A DNA stretch of 64,000 bases from a bacterium (GCA_018062085.1 JAGOSY010000008.1:150491-214490), one strand, 5' to 3'. Numbered from the stretch's first letter, positions 19,621-29,499 are shown. Program-made: numbers and translations. Notes: generated by a model from the letters alone, not told the origin.

Positions 19621-20607
19621 CTACTGCTGCAACCTCGGGTCAAGGGCATTGTTGAGAACGTCGGCCAGCAGGTTGGCCAAAATGACAATTGTGCCGTAGA
19701 GCATCACTAGCCCCATCAATACCGGATAGTTGCGTCCAAATGTCGAATCGACCATGAGCCGGCCCATGCCCGGCACGCAAAATATGGTCTCGATTAAGAC
19801 CGAGCCGCCAATCATGGCAGGAAGCGAAAGGCCAGCGAGGTTGACCACTGGTATCAGGCAGTTCTTGAGAACGTGGCTAGTGATCACGTTCTTCAGCGAT
19901 AAACCCTTTGCTAGAGCGGTCACCACATATTCTTTACCTAACTCTTCTATGGCGAGGGCTCTCACATAGAGCGCAACTTTGACCATGCGGCGGGAAGAGA
20001 GAATGATGGCAGGAAACAATAAATACTCGGCAGCATAGGCTGGCGACGGCTCGGCCCCCGGTGGATGCAAGCCGAGAATGGGGAGATTGACTAAGGCGCT
20101 ACTGTAAGGGCTGGCTAGAAATGCCAGGGCAATAAAGGCCAGCCAGAAATTGGGGGCGGAGTACCAGGCCAGTAAGGCGGCGGTAAAGGCTGATTCAGCC
20201 TTCTTGTTCTTTAAATTGAACACAACTGCTAGCACGCCAAGCAGAAGACCCATGCTGAAAGAGAGCGCTAGTGCCATTCCAACTAGGGTGAGGGTGGCTG
20301 GGATGCGCTCGGTTATCACTTCTTTGACGGGGCGGCCGTCGCGGTAAGAGCGCCCCAAAGCATTACTAGAAGCAACGCTATCGTTTTTGACCCAGCCTGA
20401 GAGCCAGAGTAAATATTGCTTTGCTGGGTTCTGATTGAGACCGAATTCTTGGCGCAAGAGTTTGAGGTCTTCAGCAGGCAGCTCTTTTTGGGAGGAACCA
20501 AGCATGACGTCAACGGGGTCGCCAGGAAGGGCGCGCATTAAAGCAAAGCTGACAAGAGAAACGAGGAAGAGCATGGGAATGGCTGCCAGTACTCTCCTTA
20601 TAATCAT
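19621..20607 (-). CDS. Peptide-type ABC transporter permease (OppB/DppB)
   Basis: 328 residues with the OppB signature: RRVLAAIPMLFLVSLVSFALMR N-terminus, ALPGDPVD, the periplasmic loop and the EAA motif (KEYVVTALAKGLSLKNVITSHVLKN). It ends PVLMGLVMLYGTIVILANLLADVL. First gene of a four-gene operon (oppB-like, oppC-like, lipoprotein, HAS-barrel). No substrate-binding protein or ATPase adjoins. ATG at 20607 (AGGTAAG upstream) preferred to the TTG at 20634. Confidence 0.9.
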   Translation of the reverse strand: MIIRRVLAAIPMLFLVSLVSFALMRALPGDPVDVMLGSSQKELPAEDLKLLRQEFGLNQNPAKQYLLWLSGWVKNDSVASSNALGRSYRDGRPVKEVITERIPATLTLVGMALALSFSMGLLLGVLAVVFNLKNKKAESAFTAALLAWYSAPNFWLAFIALAFLASPYSSALVNLPILGLHPPGAEPSPAYAAEYLLFPAIILSSRRMVKVALYVRALAIEELGKEYVVTALAKGLSLKNVITSHVLKNCLIPVVNLAGLSLPAMIGGSVLIETIFCVPGMGRLMVDSTFGRNYPVLMGLVMLYGTIVILANLLADVLNNALDPRLQQ

Positions 20608-20768
20608 TTTTCGGCTTACCTGGTGCTGAGACAAAACGTTAAGCTAATAATAACCGCAATGGCTGTCACTTCTTGCTTTCTATTGCAGCGAAAAGGCTCT
20701 TGCCGTCTTGTTCGAATTGACAAATCAGCCCCTGCCAAATAGCATGTAACTCAGCTTTTAAGTTATGC

Positions 20769-20840
<72 letters not shown>

Positions 20841-20993
20841 ATCTTTTTACTGATTACTGACGACTTAATAGACTGGTTTTCTGCCGTTTATTAATGTTGC
20901 GAATTTACAACTTCGTTTCAGTAACTTATCATCTAAGGACCATTCAAGTTACAATAAGTACTTGTCTTGTATTGTATTGTTTGCTTGTCTTGT

Positions 20994-21066
20994 GGGCAGT
21001 TGGCGCAGTTGGTAGCGCGTTTCCTTGACATGGAAGAGGTCACAGGTTCGAATCCTGTACTGCCCA
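20994..21066 (+). tRNA. tRNA-Val (GAC)
   Basis: 73 nt. Acceptor GGGCAGT/ACTGCCC with A discriminator, anticodon loop TTGACAT (GAC), T-loop TTCGAAT. CCA is not encoded. Followed by a T-run (about 21070-21077) that may help end transcription. Confidence 0.95.
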
Positions 21067-21085
21067 AATCTTTTTTTATTCGTTC

Positions 21086-21643
21086 TTATTCGCTAGGCTC
21101 GTTCGATTGTTTGTATTGACCGAGACTCTCAAGCACCATCTGCCTTTGTTCCGGTTCTAGCGGATCAAGGGCTTTCTTTATTTTGGAGAAAACTTTGCTT
21201 GCTACCTTTTTGTCTGGGTTCTTGGTTTCAATTGTGGGAACTACAACTTTGGGAAGAAATAGGGCGGCATTGACACAGAAACGCTTTGCCAAAATCGCGA
21301 TATGGGTTTTGGTCAAATCTCTATGTCCATTCCAAATTTCACTAGCGCGGCCAGAGGGAAGGCTGAGTAATTTCCCGAAATCTGATTGCTTCAACTGATT
21401 CACTTCAAAGAGATATTTGACGTGCTCAAGTGGTGTGAAGTTGCTATCTCTTGCGTGGTGCACTTTTTCGTATTGAGCTATTAAAGTGCTGAGTACATCT
21501 AGATAGTCTTCTTCATCAGTATTAAGAGAGTTGATCTTGAGATAGAGTTCGCTAGCTACTGCAAGAGCTGCATCGAGTTCTTCTTCAGACTTGATTGGAC
21601 GCAATGGAAGTCTCTCTGTTAGGGCTTTGTACTTACTAACCAT
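21086..21643 (-). CDS. higA: HigA-type antitoxin (HTH_3)
   Basis: 185 residues, larger than most HigA antitoxins. The N-terminal 75 residues (DAALAVASELYLKIN, then LDVLSTLIAQYEKVHHAR) match the HigA-type region of HTH antitoxins. An XRE-like helix-turn-helix follows (LKQSDFGKLLSLPSGRASEIWNG) and a Lys-rich tail ends the protein. It neutralises the upstream toxin and probably represses the operon. ATG at 21643, 4 bp after the toxin stop. Confidence 0.85.
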   Translation of the reverse strand: MVSKYKALTERLPLRPIKSEEELDAALAVASELYLKINSLNTDEEDYLDVLSTLIAQYEKVHHARDSNFTPLEHVKYLFEVNQLKQSDFGKLLSLPSGRASEIWNGHRDLTKTHIAILAKRFCVNAALFLPKVVVPTIETKNPDKKVASKVFSKIKKALDPLEPEQRQMVLESLGQYKQSNEPSE

Positions 21644-21647
21644 CTTG

Positions 21648-21932
21648 CTACCAGACCTCCATATCATATTCAAGATGAGTCATTACTTTTAGAACAAAAA
21701 CTCGGTGCTTTATAAACCAAACAGTTGCTGCAAGGCGAAAATTATTGCCACCAATATTGAAAATCCATCGGTCGTTGCCGAGATTGTCGGCGCTATTAAA
21801 AGTTTGCGCCACATCTGCTGGATTTTTCCACTGTTGCGCTTTGACAGTATCCACCCAGTGTTGCAGTGGGCTCTCGGCACTTGGATGCTTCTTGGCGAAC
21901 TGCCAGATTACTTTTTCATTCAGCAATTCCAT
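21648..21932 (-). CDS. higB: HigB-type mRNA interferase toxin
   Basis: 94 residues of the RelE/HigB fold. The core WKNPADVAQTFNSADNLGND, then WIFNIGGNNFRLAATVWF and VFVLKVMTHLEYD, matches HigB (F-I-GN-RL and THxEYD motifs). It is predicted to cleave ribosome-bound mRNA. Toxin-first gene order as in HigBA. Confidence 0.88.
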   Translation of the reverse strand: MELLNEKVIWQFAKKHPSAESPLQHWVDTVKAQQWKNPADVAQTFNSADNLGNDRWIFNIGGNNFRLAATVWFIKHRVFVLKVMTHLEYDMEVW

Positions 21933-21983
21933 CCTTCACCTGCTGCGGTCTCTTTTTTTCGCTCTCTTTCGCTCTCTCTATCG

Positions 21984-22033
21984 TCCCGTTTTGTGAGCAC
22001 TTAGTCAAGTTAAATCACCTCCCGTTTTGTGAG
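21984..22033 (-). promoter_or_regulatory. Direct repeats flanking the HigBA -35 box
   Basis: Two identical 14-mers (minus strand CTCACAAAACGGGA; 21984-21997 and 22020-22033) are spaced 36 bp apart upstream of the toxin. TTGACT at 22003-22008 lies between them as a candidate -35. Their position fits an operator for HigA autorepression. Confidence 0.45.
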
Positions 22034-22159
22034 TATTGTCTCGGGCAAAGCTTTTGAGTCACACCTAGGTCTGCATTTTCGGTTTAGGTTCAGCAAGATT
22101 GAACTAAATCTTTCCAAAAGTCGTCTTAAATAACAGCGGTTTCTGGGCAGGATGTTTCT

Positions 22160-22825
22160 ATGGGTAAGCAAGCGGCATTATTGGTTCTGATTCTTTGTGT
22201 TTCGACCTTTAGTCAGGTCGAAGCATCAGCAAAGAGTCGCCAGGCAGTCAACGTGATTAGTCAGAAAGCTAATACGCCTAGCCCATTTGCCGTAGGCAAT
22301 TTCTTTAGCGCTAGTGCAGCAGCCGCTGTGAAGCCCAGTGTCGAGAAGCGAGCGGGGCCGAAAGATGCTATTGGCCAAGCGCTTGCCGATCATAATCCGA
22401 CATTAGAGCAAGTGCGTTTGATTCCTTCTTTAGACGGTCCTCAACGCAAACAGATCAATGATTTGTTCAATGTCTATCGCAGTGATTTGAAGCTACTCAA
22501 CGAGCAATTGCGGCCATTGCGCGAAGAATTTAAAGCGCGTTTAAAATCAGACAAAGACAAATTTGAAAAGGAAAGACAAGATGGCGAAAAACTAGTTCAA
22601 ACAAAGTCAGAGCCGCTGCTAGCGAAGTCAGCCAAGTATCTAGCAGAGCCAGCCAGGTTTGTACCTGCCAAAGAAGAGGAAGACTCAGCCATCGCAGCAG
22701 TTGTTGACAAAATCAAAGTGAGACAAATTGAGTTCACTCAGGCACTGAGCAAAATTGTCAGTCCGGCACAAATGCTAGAGCTAGAGCAGCTTAAGCGTGG
22801 CAAGGTGCCTGCATATGCCCAATAG
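22160..22825 (+). CDS. Hypothetical secreted coiled-coil protein
   Basis: 221 residues with a signal peptide (MGKQAALLVLILCVSTFSQVEASA). The mature part is hydrophilic, with a charged helical or coiled-coil region about 95-160 (RSDLKLLNEQLRPLREEFKA, then KDKFEKERQDGEKL). The LSKIVSPAQMLELEQLK motif near the C-terminus resembles the end of LTXXQ/Spy-like proteins, but I do not claim that family. It overlaps the DUF1800 gene by 11 bp, so the three genes 22160-25506 form an operon. Confidence 0.75.
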   Translation: MGKQAALLVLILCVSTFSQVEASAKSRQAVNVISQKANTPSPFAVGNFFSASAAAAVKPSVEKRAGPKDAIGQALADHNPTLEQVRLIPSLDGPQRKQINDLFNVYRSDLKLLNEQLRPLREEFKARLKSDKDKFEKERQDGEKLVQTKSEPLLAKSAKYLAEPARFVPAKEEEDSAIAAVVDKIKVRQIEFTQALSKIVSPAQMLELEQLKRGKVPAYAQ

Positions 22826-24170
22826 GAATAAGAGTAGGAATAACAGTAAAAATGATCGGCAAATTAGGCACTTGCTTAATCGTGCTGGTTTCGGTTTTAC
22901 TCCCGAAGAATTAGCACCCTATCTTGAAATGGGCTACAGCAGTGCTCTCGATCAACTCACCAGCCCATCATCAACTGATAACAGTGCCCTTGATACCATG
23001 CTTGCTGAGCAGTCGTTTGATTTCACTAACCCCGATGATATTAAGCGTTGGTGGCTGTTTAGAATGATGTTTACCCGTCGGCCTTTGGAAGAAAAAATGA
23101 CTCTTTTCTGGCATGGACACTTTGCCACTTCAGATAACAAAGTGCGCAGCCCCTATGCCATGTATGTGCAAAATTGCACCATGCGCAAACATGCCTTTGG
23201 CAAGTTTGATGATCTGCTCCTGGCTATGTCAAAAGATCCAGCCATGATTAATTGGCTTGATAATCAGCAGAACCGCAAGAATAAACCTAACGAAAATTAT
23301 GCCCGTGAAGTAATGGAACTCTTCACTATGGGCATCGGTAACTATTCAGAGCTAGACGTTAAAGAAGGTGCTCGTGCTTTTACCGGCTGGCAGGCTAAAC
23401 CTGATGGTTTTTACTTCAATAGCGGACAGCACGACAATGGCAGTAAAACTTTTCTTGGTCAAACAGGCAATTTCAATGGCGAAGATATAGTGTCAATTTT
23501 GGCTAATCAAAAGGCTACCGGTCAGTATTTAGCGCGCAAGTTAATTCGCTATTTTGCACTTTATAATCCGTCCAGCTCATTTGTCGATGAGATTGCTAGC
23601 GTTTATAAAAAAAGCGACCACAATATTGGTGCCATGGTTAGTGCCATTTTTTCTTCTCATAATTTCTCATCTAGCGCCTGTTTCCATTCGCTGATAAAGA
23701 GCCCCTGTGAGTATGTTGTTGGCATGCTCAAGACTTTTCAGGTCAGTCAAGTTGATGCGGAAGTGCCGCGCTTAATGGCGTCCATGGGGCAGAATCTCTT
23801 CAATCCACCATCGGTAAAAGGTTGGGATGGCGGCGAAAATTGGATTGCATCAGATGTGATGATGGCACGATTCAACTTCGCTACTCGCATGATTTCGCAA
23901 AAGTTTGACTATCTTGAGAAATATTCTTCGCCTGCCAAAATCGCCGCTGAGCAGGGGCTTGCTAGTGCAGCCGAGACCGTTGACTATTTTCTTAGCCTAC
24001 TTATTGAGAACGATGCCCCTCCTAGTGTGCGAGAGCGGCTAATTAAGTATGTTTCCAGCGATATGAGTGGCAAGGCCATGGCTAAGCTACCAGAAGATAA
24101 AGTTCTTGATGCCCGGCTTCGTGGTCTGGTACATTTGATTATGACTTTGCCTACTTATCAATTGACGTAA
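22815..24170 (+). CDS. DUF1800 protein
   Basis: 451 residues. The N-terminal IRHLLNRAGFGFTPEELAPYL, then KRWWLFRMMFTRRPLEEKMTLFWHGHFATS, NENYAREVMELFTMG, AFTGWQ and PPSVKGWDGG are the DUF1800 signature blocks. The family is usually found with DUF1501, as here, and its function is not established. No signal peptide is evident from the ATG at 22815; the frame also opens at a GTG at 22797. Confidence 0.93.
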   Translation: MPNRNKSRNNSKNDRQIRHLLNRAGFGFTPEELAPYLEMGYSSALDQLTSPSSTDNSALDTMLAEQSFDFTNPDDIKRWWLFRMMFTRRPLEEKMTLFWHGHFATSDNKVRSPYAMYVQNCTMRKHAFGKFDDLLLAMSKDPAMINWLDNQQNRKNKPNENYAREVMELFTMGIGNYSELDVKEGARAFTGWQAKPDGFYFNSGQHDNGSKTFLGQTGNFNGEDIVSILANQKATGQYLARKLIRYFALYNPSSSFVDEIASVYKKSDHNIGAMVSAIFSSHNFSSSACFHSLIKSPCEYVVGMLKTFQVSQVDAEVPRLMASMGQNLFNPPSVKGWDGGENWIASDVMMARFNFATRMISQKFDYLEKYSSPAKIAAEQGLASAAETVDYFLSLLIENDAPPSVRERLIKYVSSDMSGKAMAKLPEDKVLDARLRGLVHLIMTLPTYQLT

Positions 24171-24210
24171 TAACCGATTTAATAATCGACTTAAAACAGG
24201 TACGAATGAA

Positions 24211-25506
24211 ATGACTAATCCCAGTTCTATCAATAGTTCTCTTAATAGGTCTATTAGTCGGCGTGATTTTCTGGCAGGGTTAGCGGCTTTAGGTATTCTT
24301 GGGCAGCAGCAATTAGAAGCTTTTGCTGCTCAGGTAGATCCGGTCTCAGGATCGGAGCGGTCGATTTTGGTGATTCAGCTTAATGGTGGTAATGATGGTA
24401 TCAATACAATCATTCCCTATGGTAATGGTGCCTATTATGATGCTCGTCCCAAAATTGCAATCAAGCAGGCTGACGTGCTTCATATCGACGATAAAGTTGG
24501 CTTCCACCCTAGCTTGACAGCGTTTCAAGAGTTTTATAAACAAGGCAAGTTAGCTGTGATTCAAGGGGTGGGTTATCCCGAGCCCAATCGTTCACATTTT
24601 CGCTCTATTGAAATTTGGCAAACTGCTCAACCTGAAATTATCGGTGATAGCGGTTGGTTGGGGCGTTACCTTGATCATTTGAGCATATCTCAATCTTCAA
24701 ATAGAGTTGTGAAAGCGAGCATTGAGCCAGGCAAAGAAAAAATTGCCATGTTGGCAGTCAATGTCGATCCGCTTTTGCCTAAATCATTATTGGCCCGCAA
24801 AGTGGCCGTGCCATCAGTCTCTGACGTTCAGGCTTTTCGCTTCAAAGTCGATCCGCTTTATCAATCTGATCGCGCCCTGCAGTTAGAAGCCTTCAACGAT
24901 ATCTATAACAATTTCGAAGATAGTCGACCTGTTGTGAAGAAATTGCGCACAAGTGGGCTTGAGGCCAATCGTGCTTCGGAGCGTCTGCTCGATTTGGTTA
25001 AAGGGCACAAGACTACAGTTAAGTATCCTGATGGCAAGCTCGGCTCAAGTTTGAAATTTATTGCTCAAATGGTCAGTGGTGGCATCGGTGCTAAGGTCTA
25101 TACCCTTGGCTATGACGGTTTTGATACCCATGCTGGCGAGTTGCGCACCCAGACCAATTTGCTTGCCGGTTTGGGTAAATCGCTCAATGCCTTCCAGGAA
25201 GATCTCAAACAACACGGCTGCGAAGATAAAGTTATGGTGCTGATTTTCTCTGAGTTTGGCAGGCGGGTAGCAGAGAACGGCGGTGGCGGAACGGACCACG
25301 GCACCGCTGGGCCATGTTTTGTTTTCGGTGGTGGTGTCAAAGGCGGTCTCTATGGTCAATATCCATCGCTGACCGAATTAGATCACGGCGATCTTAAATT
25401 CAATGTTGACTTCCGCACCGTATACGCCACTATTCTCGACCGCTGGCTAGGGGCTGACAGTCGCGAAGTATTGGGCAAGAATTTCGAAAATCTCGATTTC
25501 TGCTAG
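24211..25506 (+). CDS. DUF1501 Tat-exported protein
   Basis: 431 residues. Twin-arginine signal SRRDFLAGLAALGILG at the N-terminus, so folded export is expected. The alkaline-phosphatase-like core of DUF1501 is visible: LVIQLNGGNDGINTIIPYGN, GFHPSLTAFQEFYKQGKLAV, TLGYDGFDTHAGELRTQTNL, IFSEFGRRVAENGGGGTDHG, CFVFGGGVKGGLYG. Asp, His and Glu metal ligands are in these blocks. Lies 40 bp after DUF1800. Confidence 0.93.
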   Translation: MTNPSSINSSLNRSISRRDFLAGLAALGILGQQQLEAFAAQVDPVSGSERSILVIQLNGGNDGINTIIPYGNGAYYDARPKIAIKQADVLHIDDKVGFHPSLTAFQEFYKQGKLAVIQGVGYPEPNRSHFRSIEIWQTAQPEIIGDSGWLGRYLDHLSISQSSNRVVKASIEPGKEKIAMLAVNVDPLLPKSLLARKVAVPSVSDVQAFRFKVDPLYQSDRALQLEAFNDIYNNFEDSRPVVKKLRTSGLEANRASERLLDLVKGHKTTVKYPDGKLGSSLKFIAQMVSGGIGAKVYTLGYDGFDTHAGELRTQTNLLAGLGKSLNAFQEDLKQHGCEDKVMVLIFSEFGRRVAENGGGGTDHGTAGPCFVFGGGVKGGLYGQYPSLTELDHGDLKFNVDFRTVYATILDRWLGADSREVLGKNFENLDFC

Positions 25507-25512
25507 ATATTT

Positions 25513-25926
25513 TTATGGGTCTGGCGGAGCGTCGCCTTCGAGCATGACAAAGAATTTGCGTTCGCAGTCCCACATATTGTCATCTTTCCAGTTAAGTAGA
25601 GAGACTTTGGCTGACCAGGCGCCTTCTTTAGTTATGTTGACGTCGGGCTGGAAGATGTAATGACCTTTGAAAATGTCACCGGGGTCATTGGCGTTGAAGT
25701 CTTTGGTAAAGACAACCGTGCCATCTGGATCTTCAATGGTAACGATGCCTTTGTATTGGCGGCGCTCGTAAGGTGTGCCGAAGCCGATGACGCAGGTGCA
25801 GTTCATCTTGGTCGGCAGTTCTTTGAGAACAAACAGATCAAAGAGTCCACGAGCATCGACGCGACCGTCTTCTTCGTGGTCGGCCCCTTGGCAGAAAAGA
25901 ATGTACCCGCTGTGCAGATACTTCAT
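25513..25926 (-). CDS. Hypothetical DUF6941-like protein, 137 aa
   Basis: The ATG at 25926 has an excellent ribosome site (AAGGAGA, 8 nt spacing), so the longer TTG-led frame from 25998 is rejected. The protein is a probable beta-sandwich: MKYLHSGYILFCQGAD, DARGLFDLF, KGIVTIEDPDGTVVFTKDF. The DARGLFDLF motif near the start resembles DUF6941 proteins, with low confidence. No signal peptide. Convergent with DUF1501. Confidence 0.75.
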   Translation of the reverse strand: MKYLHSGYILFCQGADHEEDGRVDARGLFDLFVLKELPTKMNCTCVIGFGTPYERRQYKGIVTIEDPDGTVVFTKDFNANDPGDIFKGHYIFQPDVNITKEGAWSAKVSLLNWKDDNMWDCERKFFVMLEGDAPPDP

Positions 25927-26003
25927 AGAATCGGTCTCCTTAAGACTGCTTCTTAGAATTTTACCGCTTTTATTGAGCGCGGCCCTATTGTCAGCCAAAG
26001 AAA

Positions 26004-26037
26004 AGCCCTCGCTTAACTAGATTGTTTAGCGAGGGCT
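26004..26037 (-). terminator. Rho-independent terminator after fusA
   Basis: A 14-bp stem with one mismatch (AGCCCTCGCTTAAC at 26004-26017 against 26024-26037) and a 6-nt loop. On the minus strand it is followed by TTTTC, 24 bp beyond the fusA stop. Confidence 0.85.
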
Positions 26038-26061
26038 CTTTATCTCTTGAGAATCTAGCGC

Positions 26062-28203
26062 TTAGTGGCGAGTATCTTTCTTGGTAGAAATTACTGACTC
26101 AGCAATAGCGTTCGGTACTTCTTCGTAGTGAGCGAATTCCATGGTGAATGTACCTTGTCCGCGGGTCTTGTTGCGGATGTCGGTGGCATAACCAAACATT
26201 TCAGACAACGGCACTGATGATTTCACTTTGGATAGTGAGTCAACTGTATCCATACCTTCGATGCGGCCACGTCTCGATGAAATGTCACCGATAACGTCAC
26301 CCATGAATTCTTCTGGAACTTCAACTTCTACGCGCATGATTGGCTCTTGAAGAATAGGATTGGCTTTCATGAAGCCTTCCTTGAAGCCGATACTAGCAGC
26401 TGTTTTGAAGGCCATTTCGTTCGAGTCAACTTCGTGGTACGAACCGAAGACCAATATGCACTTAACGTCGATTACAGGGTAGCCGGCCAGTACGCCGCCA
26501 ACTAGTGTGTCTCTTACGCCAGCTTCAATAGCAGGGATGTATTCTTTTGGAACCACACCACCAACGATTTTGTTGACGAATTCGAATCCAGTTCCAGCAG
26601 CTAGAGGCTCTAGTTCGAAGACTACGTGACCGTATTGACCACGACCACCCGACTGACGGATGAATTTGCCTTCGCACTTGACGTTCTTCTTGATGGTTTC
26701 GCGGTAGGCAACTTGTGGCTTACCAACGTTGGCTTCTACTTTGAATTCACGAAGCAGACGGTCAACAATGATTTCTAAGTGCAGTTCGCCCATACCAGCA
26801 ATGATTGTTTGGCCAGTTTCGTGGTCAACACGCACTTTGAAGGTTGGATCTTCTTCTGCCAAGCGGCCCAGTGAGACGCCCAGTTTGTCGGAGTCGCCTT
26901 TGGTTTTTGGTTCGATGGCAACCGAGATAACTGGATCTGGGAAGTTCATTGATTCCAAAATTACTGGTGAATTTTCTGCTGAAAGAGTGTCACCGGTTGT
27001 GGTGTCTTTCAAGCCAACAGCAGCAATAATGTCGCCGGCGAAGGCTTCATCAACGTCTGTACGGTTGTCTGCTTGCAGTTGAACTAGACGGCTGATGCGC
27101 TCTCTTTTTCCTTTTGTGGAGTTGAGAACGTAAGAACCAGCTGCCAATTTACCTGAGTAGATGCGCAAGAAGGTCAGCTTGCCGACGAAAGGATCGTTCA
27201 TCACTTTGAAGGCTAGGGCTGAGAACGGTGCGTTGTCGTCAGGAGCTCTTTCTGTTTCAGTACCATCTGGCAAGGTGCCTTTGATAGCAGAAACGTCAGC
27301 TGGAGACGGAAGCAAGTCGACAACGGCGTCGAGAAGCTGTTGAACGCCTTTGTTTTTGAAAGCTGAACCGCAAAGAATTGGAATAACTTTGTTGCTGCAT
27401 ACTGCCTTTCTCAAAGCTACTTTGAAAGCTTCGTTTTCAACAGTTTCAGTTTCCATGTAGATTTCCATCAGTGCGTCATCTGTTTCAACGACTGACTCTT
27501 CTAGCCATTTGCGATATTTTTGAGCTTCGTCAAGCATGTCGGCTGGAATGTCGACGATGTTGAATTTCTGACCCATAGGATCTTTTTCGTCGTAGATGTG
27601 AGCTTTCATTTCAACTAGGTCTACTAGACCTTTGAACTCGCCTTCAGCGCCGATTGGCAATTGAATAGGGTGAGCATTGGCCCAAGTGGTAGACATACCG
27701 GGGAGCTGTTCTTTGATTTGTTTGACTACTTTGTAGAAGTCAGCGCCAGTGCGGTCCATTTTGTTGACCAGAATCATTCTGGGCACTTCGTAACGGTTGG
27801 CTTGTTTCCAAACTGTGTTGGTTTGTGGTTGTACGCCACCAACTGCACAAAGCACGATAACAACGCCGTCGAGCACGCGCATGGAGCGTTCTACTTCTAC
27901 TGTGAAGTCAACGTGTCCGGGGGTGTCGATTAAGTTGATGCGCTTGCCTCTCCACTGAGAGGTGATAGCAGCTGCTGTAATGGTGATGCCGCGTTCTTTC
28001 TCTTGCTCCATCCAGTCGGTGAACGATGTGCCTTCGTGCACTTCACCCATTCTGTGGATCAAGCCGGAATAGAAGAGAATCCGTTCTGTTGTGGTAGTTT
28101 TGCCAGCATCGATGTGAGCTGCAATACCCATGTTACGGACGTCTTGAAGCTGAATTTGTCTTCCTGCCACTGTCCCTGTTTTCCTCTCTTTAACGCTATC
28201 CAT
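26062..28203 (-). CDS. fusA: Elongation factor G
   Basis: 713 residues, standard length. G1 [18 protein letters not shown]3 DTPGHVDF, G4 NKMDRTGAD, followed by EF-G domains II-V (domain IV includes [16 protein letters not shown]). It catalyses ribosomal translocation with GTP. ATG at 28203 with GGAAGG 6 nt before. Third gene of the str cluster, but separated from rpsG by 327 bp containing a terminator, so it may have its own promoter. Confidence 0.98.
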   Translation of the reverse strand: MDSVKERKTGTVAGRQIQLQDVRNMGIAAHIDAGKTTTTERILFYSGLIHRMGEVHEGTSFTDWMEQEKERGITITAAAITSQWRGKRINLIDTPGHVDFTVEVERSMRVLDGVVIVLCAVGGVQPQTNTVWKQANRYEVPRMILVNKMDRTGADFYKVVKQIKEQLPGMSTTWANAHPIQLPIGAEGEFKGLVDLVEMKAHIYDEKDPMGQKFNIVDIPADMLDEAQKYRKWLEESVVETDDALMEIYMETETVENEAFKVALRKAVCSNKVIPILCGSAFKNKGVQQLLDAVVDLLPSPADVSAIKGTLPDGTETERAPDDNAPFSALAFKVMNDPFVGKLTFLRIYSGKLAAGSYVLNSTKGKRERISRLVQLQADNRTDVDEAFAGDIIAAVGLKDTTTGDTLSAENSPVILESMNFPDPVISVAIEPKTKGDSDKLGVSLGRLAEEDPTFKVRVDHETGQTIIAGMGELHLEIIVDRLLREFKVEANVGKPQVAYRETIKKNVKCEGKFIRQSGGRGQYGHVVFELEPLAAGTGFEFVNKIVGGVVPKEYIPAIEAGVRDTLVGGVLAGYPVIDVKCILVFGSYHEVDSNEMAFKTAASIGFKEGFMKANPILQEPIMRVEVEVPEEFMGDVIGDISSRRGRIEGMDTVDSLSKVKSSVPLSEMFGYATDIRNKTRGQGTFTMEFAHYEEVPNAIAESVISTKKDTRH

Positions 28204-28466
28204 TTGAACCTTCCAAATATAACTAGCTGGGTACTATCTTGCTCTGCTCAACCACTGGTGTTGACGACCTTTCTTTTGAGCGCCTTGAAAAGCGCCCTTC
28301 TTGGAAAGACCGAACTTAGGTTACCACCTGATATTGCACCATCTTTATATCCTTCATAAAGATATTCAGAATTGACTGAGCATTCTTTACAAACAGATAT
28401 AACTGCTGTTGGGAAATTAGTTGCTTGCAAAGAACTTCCATAAGACTTTGTACAACAGTTTTCACA

Positions 28467-28497
28467 AAAACGCTTCGACCATTGGCCGAAGCGTTTT
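28467..28497 (-). terminator. Rho-independent terminator after rpsG
   Basis: 11-bp perfect stem (28467-28477 with 28487-28497) and a 9-nt loop. The minus strand reads into TTTTTG, 34 bp beyond the rpsG stop. The rest of the spacer 28204-28466 has no supported gene. Confidence 0.85.
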
Positions 28498-28530
28498 GAA
28501 TAACTTCCTATACCGGCGAACTAATTTAAT

Positions 28531-29001
28531 TTAGTAGCGGTAGTGAGCGAATGCCTTGTTGGCTTCAGCCATTTTGTGTGTTTCGTCGCGCTTCTTAACT
28601 GATGCTCCGGTGCCGTTGCTGGCATCGGCTAGCTCAGCCGAAAGACGCTCGGCGAAAGTACGACCTGGTCTCTTGCGGCTATTGGCAATTAGCCATTGTG
28701 AAGCAAGTGCAAATCCGCGTGAAGACTTAACTTCAACAGGAACTTGATAGGTCGAACCACCAACGCGGCGGGCCTTCACTTCTACTAGAGGAGTGACGTT
28801 CTTCAATGCTTTGTTGAAAACATCCAGTGGCTCTTGCTTAGTGCGATCTTTGAGAATTTGTAGAGCATCGTAGAAGAGGCTCTGGGCTGTGCTGCGCTTA
28901 CCGCGCTGCATCATACGGTTGACGAAGCGTGAGACCTGTTGGCTGTTGAATACAGGGTCAGCTACGGTAATTCTTTTATCTGCTTGCTTTCTGCGAGACA
29001 T
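28531..29001 (-). CDS. rpsG: 30S ribosomal protein S7
   Basis: 156 residues, standard length. Signature blocks FVNRMMQRGKRSTAQSLFYD, KALKNVTPLVEVKARRVGGS, TYQVPVEVKSSRGFALASQW and the helix-rich C-terminus ending AHYRY. Binds 16S rRNA in the small-subunit head. Lies 42 bp after rpsL. Confidence 0.98.
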   Translation of the reverse strand: MSRRKQADKRITVADPVFNSQQVSRFVNRMMQRGKRSTAQSLFYDALQILKDRTKQEPLDVFNKALKNVTPLVEVKARRVGGSTYQVPVEVKSSRGFALASQWLIANSRKRPGRTFAERLSAELADASNGTGASVKKRDETHKMAEANKAFAHYRY

Positions 29002-29043
29002 TCTTACTATTCCTATTTATTAGTTCAGGTTGGAAATTGAGGC

Positions 29044-29451
29044 TTATTTCTTCTTGCCGGCTGCTGCTGCTGGAGCGCCTGGCTTAGGACGCTTAGCGCC
29101 GTACTTCGAGCGGCTTTGTTTGCGGTCTTTGACGCCGGCTGTGTCGAGGGCGCCTCTGACGATGTGGTAGCGAACGCCTGGAAGATCCTTAACCCGACCG
29201 CCTCTTACGAGTACGACTGAGTGCTCTTGCAAGTTGTGGCCAACACCAGGAATGTAGGCTGTGATTTCAATGCCATTTGTAAGACGTACTCTGGCAATCT
29301 TGCGAAGTGCTGAGTTTGGCTTCTTAGGGGTTGTTGTCTTCACCTGGGTGCAAACGCCCCTTCTCTGAGGGCAAGACTTGAGCGCTGGAGACTTGGTCTT
29401 GTAAGTCACCTTGCTTCTTTCGCGTCTGATCAACTGATTGATGGTAGGCAC
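29044..29451 (-). CDS. rpsL: 30S ribosomal protein S12
   Basis: 135 residues. [20 protein letters not shown] start, then [41 protein letters not shown] and [12 protein letters not shown]; Lys at the usual streptomycin position is conserved. GTG start at 29451 chosen because AGGAG lies 7 nt before it and PTINQLIRR matches the family N-terminus; the longer upstream frame is spurious. First gene of the str operon. Confidence 0.97.
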   Translation of the reverse strand: MPTINQLIRRERSKVTYKTKSPALKSCPQRRGVCTQVKTTTPKKPNSALRKIARVRLTNGIEITAYIPGVGHNLQEHSVVLVRGGRVKDLPGVRYHIVRGALDTAGVKDRKQSRSKYGAKRPKPGAPAAAAGKKK

Positions 29452-29499
29452 CACTGCACTCCTAAGAACTACGACTACTTGAAAATAACAGAACAAAAA

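Noticed and set aside
28248..28430. 60-codon minus-strand frame with a CKEC motif in the rpsG-fusA spacer
   Set aside because: TTG start with no ribosome site, only one Cys pair, and no recognised family; likely a chance frame.
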